From NCBI RefSeq assembly GCF_011682145.1, contig NZ_WHJH01000029.1, forward strand, positions 17,496 through 81,495: a stretch of DNA of 64,000 nucleotides, written 5' to 3'. The notes under the pieces were generated by a model. The model searched no databases, had not been told where the DNA came from, and saw only the letters and a program-made list of their open reading frames with translations. Below, piece after piece: positions 37,672 through 46,800 of the stretch. The stretch's first letter is position 1. Each line of letters begins with the position of its first letter. The position numbers and the translations under genes are program-made. The DNA is from Massilia mucilaginosa (GTDB lineage: Bacteria; Pseudomonadota; Gammaproteobacteria; Burkholderiales; Burkholderiaceae_D).

Positions 37672-39420
37672 TTACAGATGACGCAGTTTGCCATCGTCGC
37701 CAGTGGGGATTTTCGTGAACTCCAGACCCCGGACCTCGTCGACCGCGATCTGGAATCCGGTAACCTCATTGCCTTTGCCTCGATTGAATTTGATACTCCC
37801 CATGAAGTCTTTGTTGCCGGAAAAGATGTCGGCCGTCATTGGTTTGAAAACGACCGTGCCAACACGTAGGTTTCTGGCGGTCAGGAGTCCGTCACGCGTC
37901 TCCAGTACAAAGGACGAGTTGAGTTCCTTGCTGTAGAAGGTGCCGGCGAACTGCGCCAAGGCGCTTTCCGGGTACGAAACGGGTGTGTACGACTCGAAAA
38001 CAAGCGGATCGCTGTTTCCCATGATGAAGTGCATGTCCCGTCCCTCTTTCTTATCCACAAACTTGATCGTATATTTGTCGTCGCCGTCGATTTTCAGCTG
38101 AAAAACCGAGCCGCTCAAGGGGATCGAGGCGCGTCCGTCAGTGCCTTCCGTTCTGCTGTAATGCAAGACACCGTCTTTGACGTGAACTCTTGCGGAAATG
38201 GCGCGCTGGCGGTTCCAATAACTTCCCGCGTATTTCCGCAGCAGTTCGGGAGGCACCTCGACAGCTGCGATGCCCGCATAATCGATCGTCTCCGGCTCGG
38301 TAAAGTGGGTTTTCAGCACAACGGATGCGATCCGCATGGCATAACTTCCGTTATATGCCAGGCCGGAACTGAGCGCAATCGCCGTGACATTCTGCTCGGG
38401 AAAATGGAAGATGGAACTGGCATACCCGCCAGAATTTCCCGTTCGATAGAACTTGGAAATCCCTCTTTCCAGGCCCGCATGCAACTGCCCGTATGTGGAA
38501 ATACCGGAAATATCCCTGACCACGTTTCCGGCATCGAGCCTGACAGGCACATTCAATCTGTCCGCCAGCGACTTTTTGCCCGGCACTGGCGCTGACATGG
38601 CCGCCCTCCAGAGTGAAAGATCGCGGATCGAGGTGTACAGATCGATCGGTCCCGCCGCTTTGCCGCCGGCGTGGGTGGTTTTGTACGTTCCCTTGGCATC
38701 GGCAAGGTACGGGACCGCCACGTTGGTCACCGGCTCGGAAGTTTCGGTAAGAAACAGCGTGTTCGACATGTTCAGCGGTGCAAACAGGTTTTCCTTGGCG
38801 TAGGTGTCGAACGCTTGCCCCGACACGCGCTCCACGATTTTCATCAACAGGACGAACCGGGTGTCGCCGCCGGGCGAAAACGCTTCTCCAGGGTTGAAGT
38901 TGAGTGTTTTTTGTCCGTTTATGAAGGGCAAAATAGTCTCGTAGCGTTCAGGCGCTGTCGATTCCCACCCGCCCAGGGACTTCATGACCCGATATCCGTA
39001 CAGACCATCGGTGGAGCTCAATAAATGGTTGATGGATATTTTCTTGCCGAAGTCGGGTACTTCCGGCAGGTATTTCCTGATGTCGTCGTTCAGTGCCAGC
39101 TGTCCTCGATCTTCCAGCATCAAAATAGCGGCGGCGATGAATTCCCATGCCAGCGAATCGACTTGAAATTTCGTATCGACCGTCGCTGCCACCTTGTATT
39201 CAAGATTGGCGTTCCCGAAGGCGTTCTCGTAAATCACTTTCCCATCTTGCAAGAGGGTGATGGCCAAGGCAGGCTTGTCCGGCCCGCCATACTCGCTGAG
39301 CACCTTGGCGATGGCTTGCCCATCTGCGGTCGCTGCAAGATTGCTGGCGTTTGCCGTCAAGGGGGAAAGTGCGAGGCATCCGGCTATCAGATACTTTGTA
39401 GGTGAAAAATGTTCGCTCAT
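37672..39420 (-). CDS. Exported beta-lactamase/PBP-fold protein with degenerate catalytic motifs
   Basis: A 582-residue protein with a signal peptide (LIAGCLALSPLTANA). The N-terminal 360 residues follow the class C beta-lactamase/serine-hydrolase fold (LPEVPDFGKKISINHLLSSTDGL aligns with the usual LLSHTSGL region). The catalytic motifs are altered. The SxxK motif reads S89-L-A-W92, so the general-base Lys is Trp. The Tyr-x-Asn region reads FSPGGDTRF, and the His-x-Gly region reads RTGNSGGY. A C-terminal beta-rich domain (about 380-582) resembles those of other serine hydrolases. Hydrolysis is unlikely, so binding or a regulatory role is inferred. It lies 49 bp after the DJ-1 fusion gene. Confidence 0.85.
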   Translation of the reverse strand: MSEHFSPTKYLIAGCLALSPLTANASNLAATADGQAIAKVLSEYGGPDKPALAITLLQDGKVIYENAFGNANLEYKVAATVDTKFQVDSLAWEFIAAAILMLEDRGQLALNDDIRKYLPEVPDFGKKISINHLLSSTDGLYGYRVMKSLGGWESTAPERYETILPFINGQKTLNFNPGEAFSPGGDTRFVLLMKIVERVSGQAFDTYAKENLFAPLNMSNTLFLTETSEPVTNVAVPYLADAKGTYKTTHAGGKAAGPIDLYTSIRDLSLWRAAMSAPVPGKKSLADRLNVPVRLDAGNVVRDISGISTYGQLHAGLERGISKFYRTGNSGGYASSIFHFPEQNVTAIALSSGLAYNGSYAMRIASVVLKTHFTEPETIDYAGIAAVEVPPELLRKYAGSYWNRQRAISARVHVKDGVLHYSRTEGTDGRASIPLSGSVFQLKIDGDDKYTIKFVDKKEGRDMHFIMGNSDPLVFESYTPVSYPESALAQFAGTFYSKELNSSFVLETRDGLLTARNLRVGTVVFKPMTADIFSGNKDFMGSIKFNRGKGNEVTGFQIAVDEVRGLEFTKIPTGDDGKLRHL

Positions 39421-39469
39421 GTCGGTGTCTTCCTGTGAATTCGAATGGTCAGGCGGCGTCAGGCCGCTG

Positions 39470-40600
39470 TCAGTGGATTTTCTGGATGGTCTCAATGACT
39501 TTGCGCGCGACCGAGGCGGTGGAAGAGGGGTCTTGCCCTGTTATGAAGTTGCCGTCGACCACATGAAAATTGTCGCCGAAGCTCTTTGAATGGACAAAAT
39601 TCCCGCCTTGCCTGGCGATTTCCTTGCCGATGGAAAAAGGGAAGGTCTTGTAATAGTCGGCTGCGGTATTTTCGAAGATGTCGGGGAAGCCGGTAATCTT
39701 TTTGTTCGAAAAAATGGCGGTGCCGGCGCTGTTTTTCAGGTTCACGATGCCGGCAGTGCCATGGCAGATGGCCGATATCACACCGCCATTTTCGTGAATC
39801 TTGAGCGCGATGCGTTGGATGTCCGCGTTTTCGGCGACGCCGAACATGGCCGCGCCGCCACCGCTGTAGTAAATCGCCTTGTAGTCGTTCGGATCGACCT
39901 GTGCGGGCTTGAAGGTATTCTTCAGCAGATTCATGAAACCGGCGTCGTACAGGTGGTCCTTTTGCGTCTTGTTGGATGTGTCGACATAGCCCACGGGAAT
40001 CGCGCCACCATTGGGGCTGACAAAATCCACGACAAGGCCGCTCTTTCTGAAAATGTCATAGGCGATGACGATTTCTTCGAAGTGGTTGGAAGCATTCAAC
40101 TTGGTATTGCCGTAAGTGTGTTGATTCGAGGTGATGAACAAGACCTTGTCTTTGCTTTTGGGAGCCTCCTTCCAGGTGTAACTCTTGTGCACGATCTTCC
40201 AGCCGCCTTCGTATTTCAGCAGGATGAAGTAATCGGTATATATTCTGAAGCCGGGCATCGCGATTTCGACTTTGGCGGTTGCCGCATTGTTTTCGACATC
40301 GATCGACAGGATGCGCCCGATCCGGTTGACCTTGTTTCCCGGCTTTATGTCCGCGATATATTTGCTGCCAGAACGAACCAGCAATGTATCGGCTTCGGTG
40401 ACCGTATACAGATTGAAGTCCGGGTGAAAGGCGCGTCTTAGCCGGGCGGGTTCGCCATTTGCCGTCCCTTCGATGTAGTCCGTTAAGGTTGCGCGGATTT
40501 GTTCGGTATCGCCTGGCGCGGCGGCCGCCGTCGCCCGCCCGGACAGGCAAAACAAAAGACAGGCGCCGAGCAAGGCGCGCAAGAAGAAGTGTTGACGCAT
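39470..40600 (-). CDS. Exported NTF2-like/DJ-1-PfpI fusion protein
   Basis: A 376-residue protein with a signal peptide (FFLRALLGACLLFCLSGRATA). Residues about 30-145 form an NTF2-like domain of the putative lumazine-binding/SnoaL kind (TLTDYIEGTANGEPARLRRAFHPDFNLY to WKIVHKSYTW). Residues about 150-376 are a DJ-1/PfpI domain with the nucleophile elbow ISAICHGTAG (Cys279-His280) and an acidic pair in NHFEEIVIAYDIF, as in Hsp31-type glyoxalase/deglycase proteins. The second domain therefore looks catalytically intact. Secretion of such a fusion is unusual. It is upstream of the degenerate serine-hydrolase gene and 229 bp from the AraC-type regulator. Confidence 0.88.
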   Translation of the reverse strand: MRQHFFLRALLGACLLFCLSGRATAAAAPGDTEQIRATLTDYIEGTANGEPARLRRAFHPDFNLYTVTEADTLLVRSGSKYIADIKPGNKVNRIGRILSIDVENNAATAKVEIAMPGFRIYTDYFILLKYEGGWKIVHKSYTWKEAPKSKDKVLFITSNQHTYGNTKLNASNHFEEIVIAYDIFRKSGLVVDFVSPNGGAIPVGYVDTSNKTQKDHLYDAGFMNLLKNTFKPAQVDPNDYKAIYYSGGGAAMFGVAENADIQRIALKIHENGGVISAICHGTAGIVNLKNSAGTAIFSNKKITGFPDIFENTAADYYKTFPFSIGKEIARQGGNFVHSKSFGDNFHVVDGNFITGQDPSSTASVARKVIETIQKIH

Positions 40601-40724
40601 AGATTATCCCAAAGTCCTGCAAGTACCTTTTACCGAAGGTAGATACGGTTGTTCGGCAGGTGCGCTGCTGTGCGCCATGCCGAACGGTAGGATAGGGCGA
40701 AGGTGGTGGCCTGCTGTCGGAAGC

Positions 40725-40755
40725 CATGATCCCGGACTCCGGATACATGATTCCG
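40725..40755. promoter_or_regulatory. Direct repeat with 21-bp period, candidate AraC-type binding site
   Basis: CATGATCCCG (40725-40734) and CATGATTCCG (40746-40755) match at 9 of 10 positions and are exactly 21 bp apart, two helical turns. This is the geometry bound by the two helix-turn-helix units of AraC-family proteins. It is about 125-155 bp upstream of the NTF2/DJ-1 gene and downstream of the AraC-type gene, so a local activator could act on the adjacent two-gene unit. Confidence 0.5.
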
Positions 40756-40828
40756 CAGCGTGGCGGCGCTGCGAGGCCCGGCGATTGCCCCGGTGAACCG
40801 CGAAAAATCGGCCGGCAAACGGGAGGGG

Positions 40829-41965
40829 TCAGGAAGGGATGCCGAGCTGGCGGTCGGGCGATGACGACGCATGCTGCGCTGCGGATGCAGTGCGATAGCT
40901 TGCCGGGGTCTGGCCGGCGATCTTCTTGAACGCCGCGAAAAATGTCGAACTGGAGTTGAATCCGCTACGTTCCGCAACGAGTTCCATGGTCAAATGGGAC
41001 TCATCGGTCAATAACTGCCTGGCGTGTTGAATGCGAAACTCGTTAATGTAAAGATTGAAACTCTTGTCGAGTTTCTCGTTAATCGCCCGGGATACGGTCG
41101 TTTGCAGATAGCCGATTTTCTTGGCCAATAGCGGCAGGCTCAGATTTGGATTCAAGTACAGCCGCTGTTCGGACATCGCGCGATCCAGCGAATCGAGCAG
41201 TGCGCGGGAATCCTCGTCCGCCAGCTGTCGATTCTGATATTTCTCCTTTTTGGCGGTCTCCACCCGCGCGTCGTTTTGAAGGGCGAAAATCAGGATGCCG
41301 GCATGGATCGACACGGTAAACGAAATCGCCCCGACAATATACGAGGTAAACTGGGTGGTGGCATAGGCGACGAGGATCAGGAAACTGCTGGCATAAACGC
41401 TGAGAACGAGATAATTTTGACGTGATATCCGTCCGTCTGCGCCGAGCAGCAAGGCGCGCGCTTGCCACAGCTGTTTGCCGGCCAATAACAGATAGAACAA
41501 CCAATAAACATGGATGGAACGAATCGAGTAATGCCAGACATGCGGGTAGCGGGAATACGGAAAGACAATGCCTATGCCGATCGCACATAGCGCCAGCAAA
41601 AGATGCGTGCGCCAATGCTTGCCAACGGCCCGCTGTGCCAGATCCGCGAGATGGCAATGCACATACAGGTAGCTTAGTGGGCCGATCAGCAGGCAAGCCG
41701 ATATGCCGGCCTGCAGGATCTCGACGGCGATAGCGGGGTTGAAGTAGTAAAAAGTCGACTTTGCCGTGCGGAATCCGATCGCCAGCAGCAATGCGCCCAA
41801 CAGGCTGTTGGTGAGGCGATGCGATCGGCGGCTGAACTGGTAGCAGGCCAGGAAAATCCCGTTGACCGCGCCGAGCGCGCTAATGAAAAACAGCAGTTGG
41901 CTTGAGATCACGAGAAAATGATGTGGAATTGAAGAGTTGGGTCCGGTGCGCCTGCGCGCCGGCAT
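40829..41965 (-). CDS. Membrane-bound AraC-family transcriptional regulator
   Basis: A 378-residue protein. Its N-terminal two-thirds holds about seven hydrophobic helices (from LLFFISALGAVNGIFLACYQF to IVGAISFTVSIHAGILIFAL). The C-terminal AraC helix-turn-helix domain (about 265-360) has LPLLAKKIGYLQTTVSRAINEKL and MELVAERSGFNSSSTFFAAFKKIAGQTPASYR. This architecture places a sensor in the inner membrane with the DNA-binding domain in the cytoplasm. The start is uncertain (ATG 41965 or GTG 41911, the latter just before the first helix). It lies upstream of, and probably controls, the DJ-1 fusion and degenerate serine-hydrolase genes. Confidence 0.85.
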   Translation of the reverse strand: MPARRRTGPNSSIPHHFLVISSQLLFFISALGAVNGIFLACYQFSRRSHRLTNSLLGALLLAIGFRTAKSTFYYFNPAIAVEILQAGISACLLIGPLSYLYVHCHLADLAQRAVGKHWRTHLLLALCAIGIGIVFPYSRYPHVWHYSIRSIHVYWLFYLLLAGKQLWQARALLLGADGRISRQNYLVLSVYASSFLILVAYATTQFTSYIVGAISFTVSIHAGILIFALQNDARVETAKKEKYQNRQLADEDSRALLDSLDRAMSEQRLYLNPNLSLPLLAKKIGYLQTTVSRAINEKLDKSFNLYINEFRIQHARQLLTDESHLTMELVAERSGFNSSSTFFAAFKKIAGQTPASYRTASAAQHASSSPDRQLGIPS

Positions 41966-41975
41966 CGGAAGCGCA

Positions 41976-43607
41976 TCAGCTCGAAATCCCGTACTTGCGC
42001 TGCGCCCCGTGATAATCCTCGGTCAGGCCCGGCAGCAGCGGATTGCCCGGATCGCTCTTGCGCATCGCCTCCAGCTGGCTGACGCAGACCTCGGCCAGCG
42101 GATGATCCCAGCCCAGGTCTTCGAGCTGGCGCAGGATCGCCTTGGCCAGCGCCACCATGACCTGCACGTTCTTGGGCGCCATGTGCTGGGCTTCGAGCAG
42201 GGTCTGGACCGCGCCCTTGACGTCGCCCATATTGCCTTTTTCGGCGGCCAGGTCCAGCAATTCCTGCACCTGGGTCATCAGGCGCGAATTCATGCCCTCG
42301 GCCAGGTCCGGGCGGCCGGCCTTGACGAACACGCTCATCGCATCCTGCATCGACACCTTGCTGTCGACATCGTTCATGACCGTCAGCATGACTTCGGCCG
42401 CCGCGTTGTCGAGCCGGTTCGAGAGGCAGGTGCGCGCCAGGCCAATCTTGAAGTCGCTGGACAAGCCCTTGGACAGCCGCACCGCCGCCACCGCCGCATT
42501 GAGTTCCGTCACCGCCGCCGAGGTGTTGCCCGCCGACTCATGCAGCAGCGCCACCGAAATCGCCTTGCAGGCGTCGATCGCGGCATTGCCGCGCAGTGAC
42601 TTTTCCATATCGCGGATCACACTGCCGGCCTGGTTGGTGTCGCCCTTTTTCAGCAAGGTCTTGACCAGCTTCACGTGATCCTCGGGATCGCGAAATTCGG
42701 AGTATTTGGACTTCGATACGACCTGTTTGAACGATTTTTCGGCCATCACCACATCGCCCGCTTCCAGCGCCACCTCGCCCAGGCGGCGCAAACGCCGCAC
42801 CATGTGTGGCGAAATCGACACCGCTTCTTCCAGGGTTTTTTGCGCGCGATAGGCGGCGCCGTTCATTTCGTGGCACTTCGCCAGCAGGTCGTAGGCGGCC
42901 ATGAACTTCGGATTGTCTTCGATGAGCTTGGTGACGACAGCTTCGGCTTCCTCGATCTTGTCCTGCGCAAACAGTACGCGCGCCAGGCCCAGGCTGGCCC
43001 AGCCGATCGACTTGCTGGCCAGGATGCCGGTGTAGATATCCTCGGCCTGCGGCAGTTCATCGAGCGCCACATGCATTTCCGCGCGCAGGCGGGCGAAATC
43101 GGCCACATGGCGCGGGTGCGCCGCTTCGCCGGCCGCCGCCGACTTGATCGCCTCGCGCAGGTTGCCCTGGCCGATCAGGTTGTAGGTCGGCAGGAACACC
43201 GCGCGCCGCTCGATGGCGCGGTTGATGCGCGAACTGAGCATGTCCACCGTGAACGGCTTGAGGATATAGTCGGTCGGGGTCAGCTCGGCGGCGCTGACGA
43301 CCTTGCTGTAGACGCCTTCCGAGGTAATCATGATGAAAATGGTACCGAGGCCGATCAGCTTGTGATGGCGCATGTCTTCCAGCAACTGCTGGCCGTCCTG
43401 GCCGCTTTCGGCGCCGCCGCCTTCGAGGTCGTATTCGCACAGAATCAGGTCGTACTTGCGCTTGTCGACCTGCTTGATGGCCGTGCTGGCGTTGACGGCG
43501 AAATCGATTTTCGTGATGCTGGACTGCGTCAGCATGTTTTGCAGGCTGCCGCGCATGCCCGGATTCGGGTCGATCACCAATACCGACAAGTTGCTGTTAT
43601 CTTGCAT
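41976..43607 (-). CDS. Receiver-TPR protein with Glu at the phospho-acceptor position
   Basis: A 543-residue protein. Residues 1-130 form a receiver domain (LSVLVIDPNPGMRGSLQNML; DLILCEYDL; switch Thr95; LKP Lys117). The residue after beta strand 3 is Glu58, where response regulators have the phosphorylated Asp, with Asp60 two positions later. Only one acidic residue (Asp13) is present in the Mg-binding loop. Residues about 150-530 are TPR-like helical repeats (ASLGLARVLFAQDKIEEAEAVV and similar). There is no DNA-binding domain, so output would be by protein contact. It ends 10 bp before the AraC-type gene and may be co-transcribed with it. Confidence 0.85.
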   Translation of the reverse strand: MQDNSNLSVLVIDPNPGMRGSLQNMLTQSSITKIDFAVNASTAIKQVDKRKYDLILCEYDLEGGGAESGQDGQQLLEDMRHHKLIGLGTIFIMITSEGVYSKVVSAAELTPTDYILKPFTVDMLSSRINRAIERRAVFLPTYNLIGQGNLREAIKSAAAGEAAHPRHVADFARLRAEMHVALDELPQAEDIYTGILASKSIGWASLGLARVLFAQDKIEEAEAVVTKLIEDNPKFMAAYDLLAKCHEMNGAAYRAQKTLEEAVSISPHMVRRLRRLGEVALEAGDVVMAEKSFKQVVSKSKYSEFRDPEDHVKLVKTLLKKGDTNQAGSVIRDMEKSLRGNAAIDACKAISVALLHESAGNTSAAVTELNAAVAAVRLSKGLSSDFKIGLARTCLSNRLDNAAAEVMLTVMNDVDSKVSMQDAMSVFVKAGRPDLAEGMNSRLMTQVQELLDLAAEKGNMGDVKGAVQTLLEAQHMAPKNVQVMVALAKAILRQLEDLGWDHPLAEVCVSQLEAMRKSDPGNPLLPGLTEDYHGAQRKYGISS

Positions 43608-43767
43608 CTGTTCACTTTCGTGTCCCCTCGAACGGGGGAGTACACCTGTTAACGGTTCATGCGGGAAACTCTTGAAACCCTACGATACGCTAATCCCGGC
43701 GCCAGCGGCAACTGTCACACGAGAGCGGTGAGGCGAATACGCCGCGCTGCCGTGGTGGCAACACGGT

Positions 43768-43773
43768 ATAATG
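43768..43773 (+). promoter_or_regulatory. Candidate -10 box of the purL promoter
   Basis: A perfect TATAAT sits 88 bp before the purL ATG, in a 253-bp interval that holds no gene. The -35 region is not convincing. No purine riboswitch fold or PurR-type palindrome is obvious in 43608-43860. Confidence 0.45.
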
Positions 43774-43860
43774 TCGGCCTAAAGGATTCCAGCCCTACCC
43801 AGTTTCGTGCCTTCATTACCTTTAACCCCGCAGCCTCGCTGCATCAACCACCTTCCAACC

Positions 43861-46800
43861 ATGTTGATACTACCGGGTTCCAATGCCCTGTCCGTATTTC
43901 GCAGCCAACGCCTCCTGAGCCAATTGCAAGCTGTCGCCCCGGCGATTACGGCGGTCCAGGCGCGTTTTTATCACTTTATCGATACCAGCGCCGCGCTGTC
44001 GGCCGACGACACGTCGCGCCTGGACGCGATGCTGACCTACGGCGAACCTGCCGCGGCAAGCCCGCGCGAGGGGGTGACCGAAGAATTCTTCGTCATCCCG
44101 CGCCTGGGCACCATCTCGCCATGGGCATCGAAAGCGACCGATATCGCGCACAACTGCGGCATGGCGCATGTGCACCGGATCGAGCGGGGGATCGCCTTTT
44201 CGATCAGCCTGAAAACCGGTTTGCTGGGGTCCAGCATCGGCGCGGCCAAGAAGCTCTCCGATCTTGAGACCGAGGCGGTCGCAGCGCTGCTGCACGACCG
44301 CATGACCGAAAGCGTGCTGCGCAACGCCGACCAGGCCTCCGACCTGTTCCGCGAACTTGAAGCGCGGCCACTGGAATCGGTGGACGTGATCGGCGCCGGC
44401 AGGCACGCGCTGGAAAAAGCCAACACCGAGCTTGGCCTGGCCATGTCGGACGACGAAATCGACTACCTGTTCCAGGCTTTCAGCATCGCCGGGCGCAACC
44501 CGACCGACGTCGAACTGATGATGTTTGCGCAGGCCAACAGTGAACACTGCCGCCACAAGATCTTCAACGCCGACTGGATCGTCGACGGCATCTCGCAGCT
44601 GAAGACGCTGTTCCAGATGATCAAGAACACCCACGAGTTGCAGCCGAGGGGGACCATCGTCGCCTACAGCGACAACTCGTCGATCATGGAAGGCGCCACC
44701 GTCATGCGCTTCTATCCGCGCGGCGCCGGGCACGAATACGCCCCGTCGACGGAACTGACGCACACCCTGATGAAGGTCGAAACGCACAATCACCCGACCG
44801 CCATTTCGCCATTCCCCGGCGCCTCCACCGGCGCGGGCGGCGAGATCCGCGACGAAGGCGCGACCGGGCGCGGCGCCAAGCCGAAAGCCGGCCTGACCGG
44901 CTTTACGGTCTCGAACCTGATGATCCCGGACGCCGTGCGTCCATGGGAAAACGCGGCCAACGTCAACCAGCCGGCAGCCCAGCGCGGCGCCGCTGCCGTC
45001 TACGGCAAGCCAGACCGCATCGCCTCGCCGCTGCAGATCATGATCGAAGGCCCGCTCGGCGGCGCCGCGTTCAGCAACGAGTTCGGGCGTCCTGTGTTGG
45101 GCGGCTACTTCCGTACCTACGAACAGAATGTGGGCGCGCTCAGCGCCGGCCTGCCCGACGCGGTGTTCGGCTACCACAAGCCGATCATGATCGCCGGCGG
45201 CATCGGCAATATCTCGAGCCAGCACACGCACAAGAACGACATTCCGGTCGGCAGCCTGCTGATTCAACTGGGCGGTCCGGGCATGCGCATCGGGATGGGC
45301 GGCAGCGCCGCGTCGTCGATGGCGACCGGCACCAACACGGCCGACCTGGACTTCGACTCGGTCCAGCGCGGCAATCCCGAAATGGAACGGCGCGCGCAGG
45401 AAGTCATCAACGCGTGCTGGCAGATGGGCACGCGCAATCCGATCATCTCGATCCACGACGTGGGCGCGGGCGGCTTGTCGAACGCTTTCCCGGAAATCAC
45501 CAACGACGCCAAGCGCGGCGCGATTTTCGACCTGCGCAAAGTGCCGCTCGAAGAAAGCGGCATGGCGCCGAAAGAGATCTGGTCCAACGAATCGCAGGAA
45601 CGCTACGTGCTGGCCATTGCGCCGGAAAGCCTGGCGCTGTTCGCCGCCATGTGCGAGCGCGAGCGCTGCCTGTTCGCCGCCGTCGGCGTGGCCACCGAAG
45701 AACGCCAGCTCAAGCTGATCGATCCGGAACTGGGCAACTCGCCGGTCGACATGCCGATGGACGTCTTGCTCGGCAAGCCGCCCAAGATGCTGCGCAACGT
45801 CACCCACGTGCACAATGAATTTCCGGCGCTCGACCTGACCGGGCTCGATCTGGCCGATGTTGCCAAGCGCGTGCTGCTGCTGCCGGCGGTGGCCGACAAG
45901 TCGTTCCTGATCACCATCGGCGACCGCACGGTTGGCGGCACCACGGTGCGCGACCAGATGGTCGGCCCGTGGCAGGTGCCGGTGGCCGATTGCGCCGTCA
46001 CCGCCATGAGCTTCGAAGGCTACTTTGGCGAAGCGATGGCGATGGGCGAACGCACCCCGCTGGCGGTGATCAACGCCGCCGCGTCGGGCCGCATGGCGGT
46101 CGGCGAAGCGGTGACCAACATCGCCGCCGCGCCGATCCGCGACATCTCCGACATCAAGCTGTCGGCCAACTGGATGGCCGCCTGCGGCCAGCCGGGCCAG
46201 GATGCCGCGCTGTTCGACACCGTGAAAGCGGTCGGCATGGAACTGTGCCCGGCGCTGGGAATCAGTATCCCGGTCGGCAAGGATTCGCTGTCGATGCGCA
46301 CGACATGGCGCGACGAAGATGCGGCCAAGGCTGACGGCCTTGGCATTGCCAAGGCCGTCACCTCGCCCGTATCCCTGATCGTGTCCTCGTTCGCGCCGGT
46401 GTACGACGTACGCCGTTCGCTCACGCCGCAGATCAAGCTGGACGCGGGCGAGACCGCGCTGATCCTGATCGACCTGGGGCGCGGCAAGAACCGCCTCGGC
46501 GCATCGGCCTTGTCGCTGGTCATCCAGCAGCTCGGCAACGAGACGCCGGATGTGGACAGCGCCGACGACCTGAAAGGTTTCTTCACGGCCATCCAGGAGT
46601 TGAACGCCGACGGCAAGCTGCTGGCCTACCACGACCGCTCCGACGGCGGCCTGTTTGCGACCTTGTGCGAGATGGCTTTCGCGGGCCGCAGCGGCCTGTC
46701 GGTCAATCTCGACATCCTCACGCTGGAAGCCGGCCATGGCGCCGACTGGGGCGACGCCAAGAACTGGGCGGGCCAGGTGGCCGAACGGCGCAACGAGCAG

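Noticed and set aside
37672..39420. Beta-lactamase antibiotic-resistance gene
   Set aside because: The fold is right but all three catalytic motifs are altered, so a resistance function is not supported.
43608..43767. Purine riboswitch or PurR site before purL
   Set aside because: No aptamer-like junction or canonical PurR palindrome could be found by eye.
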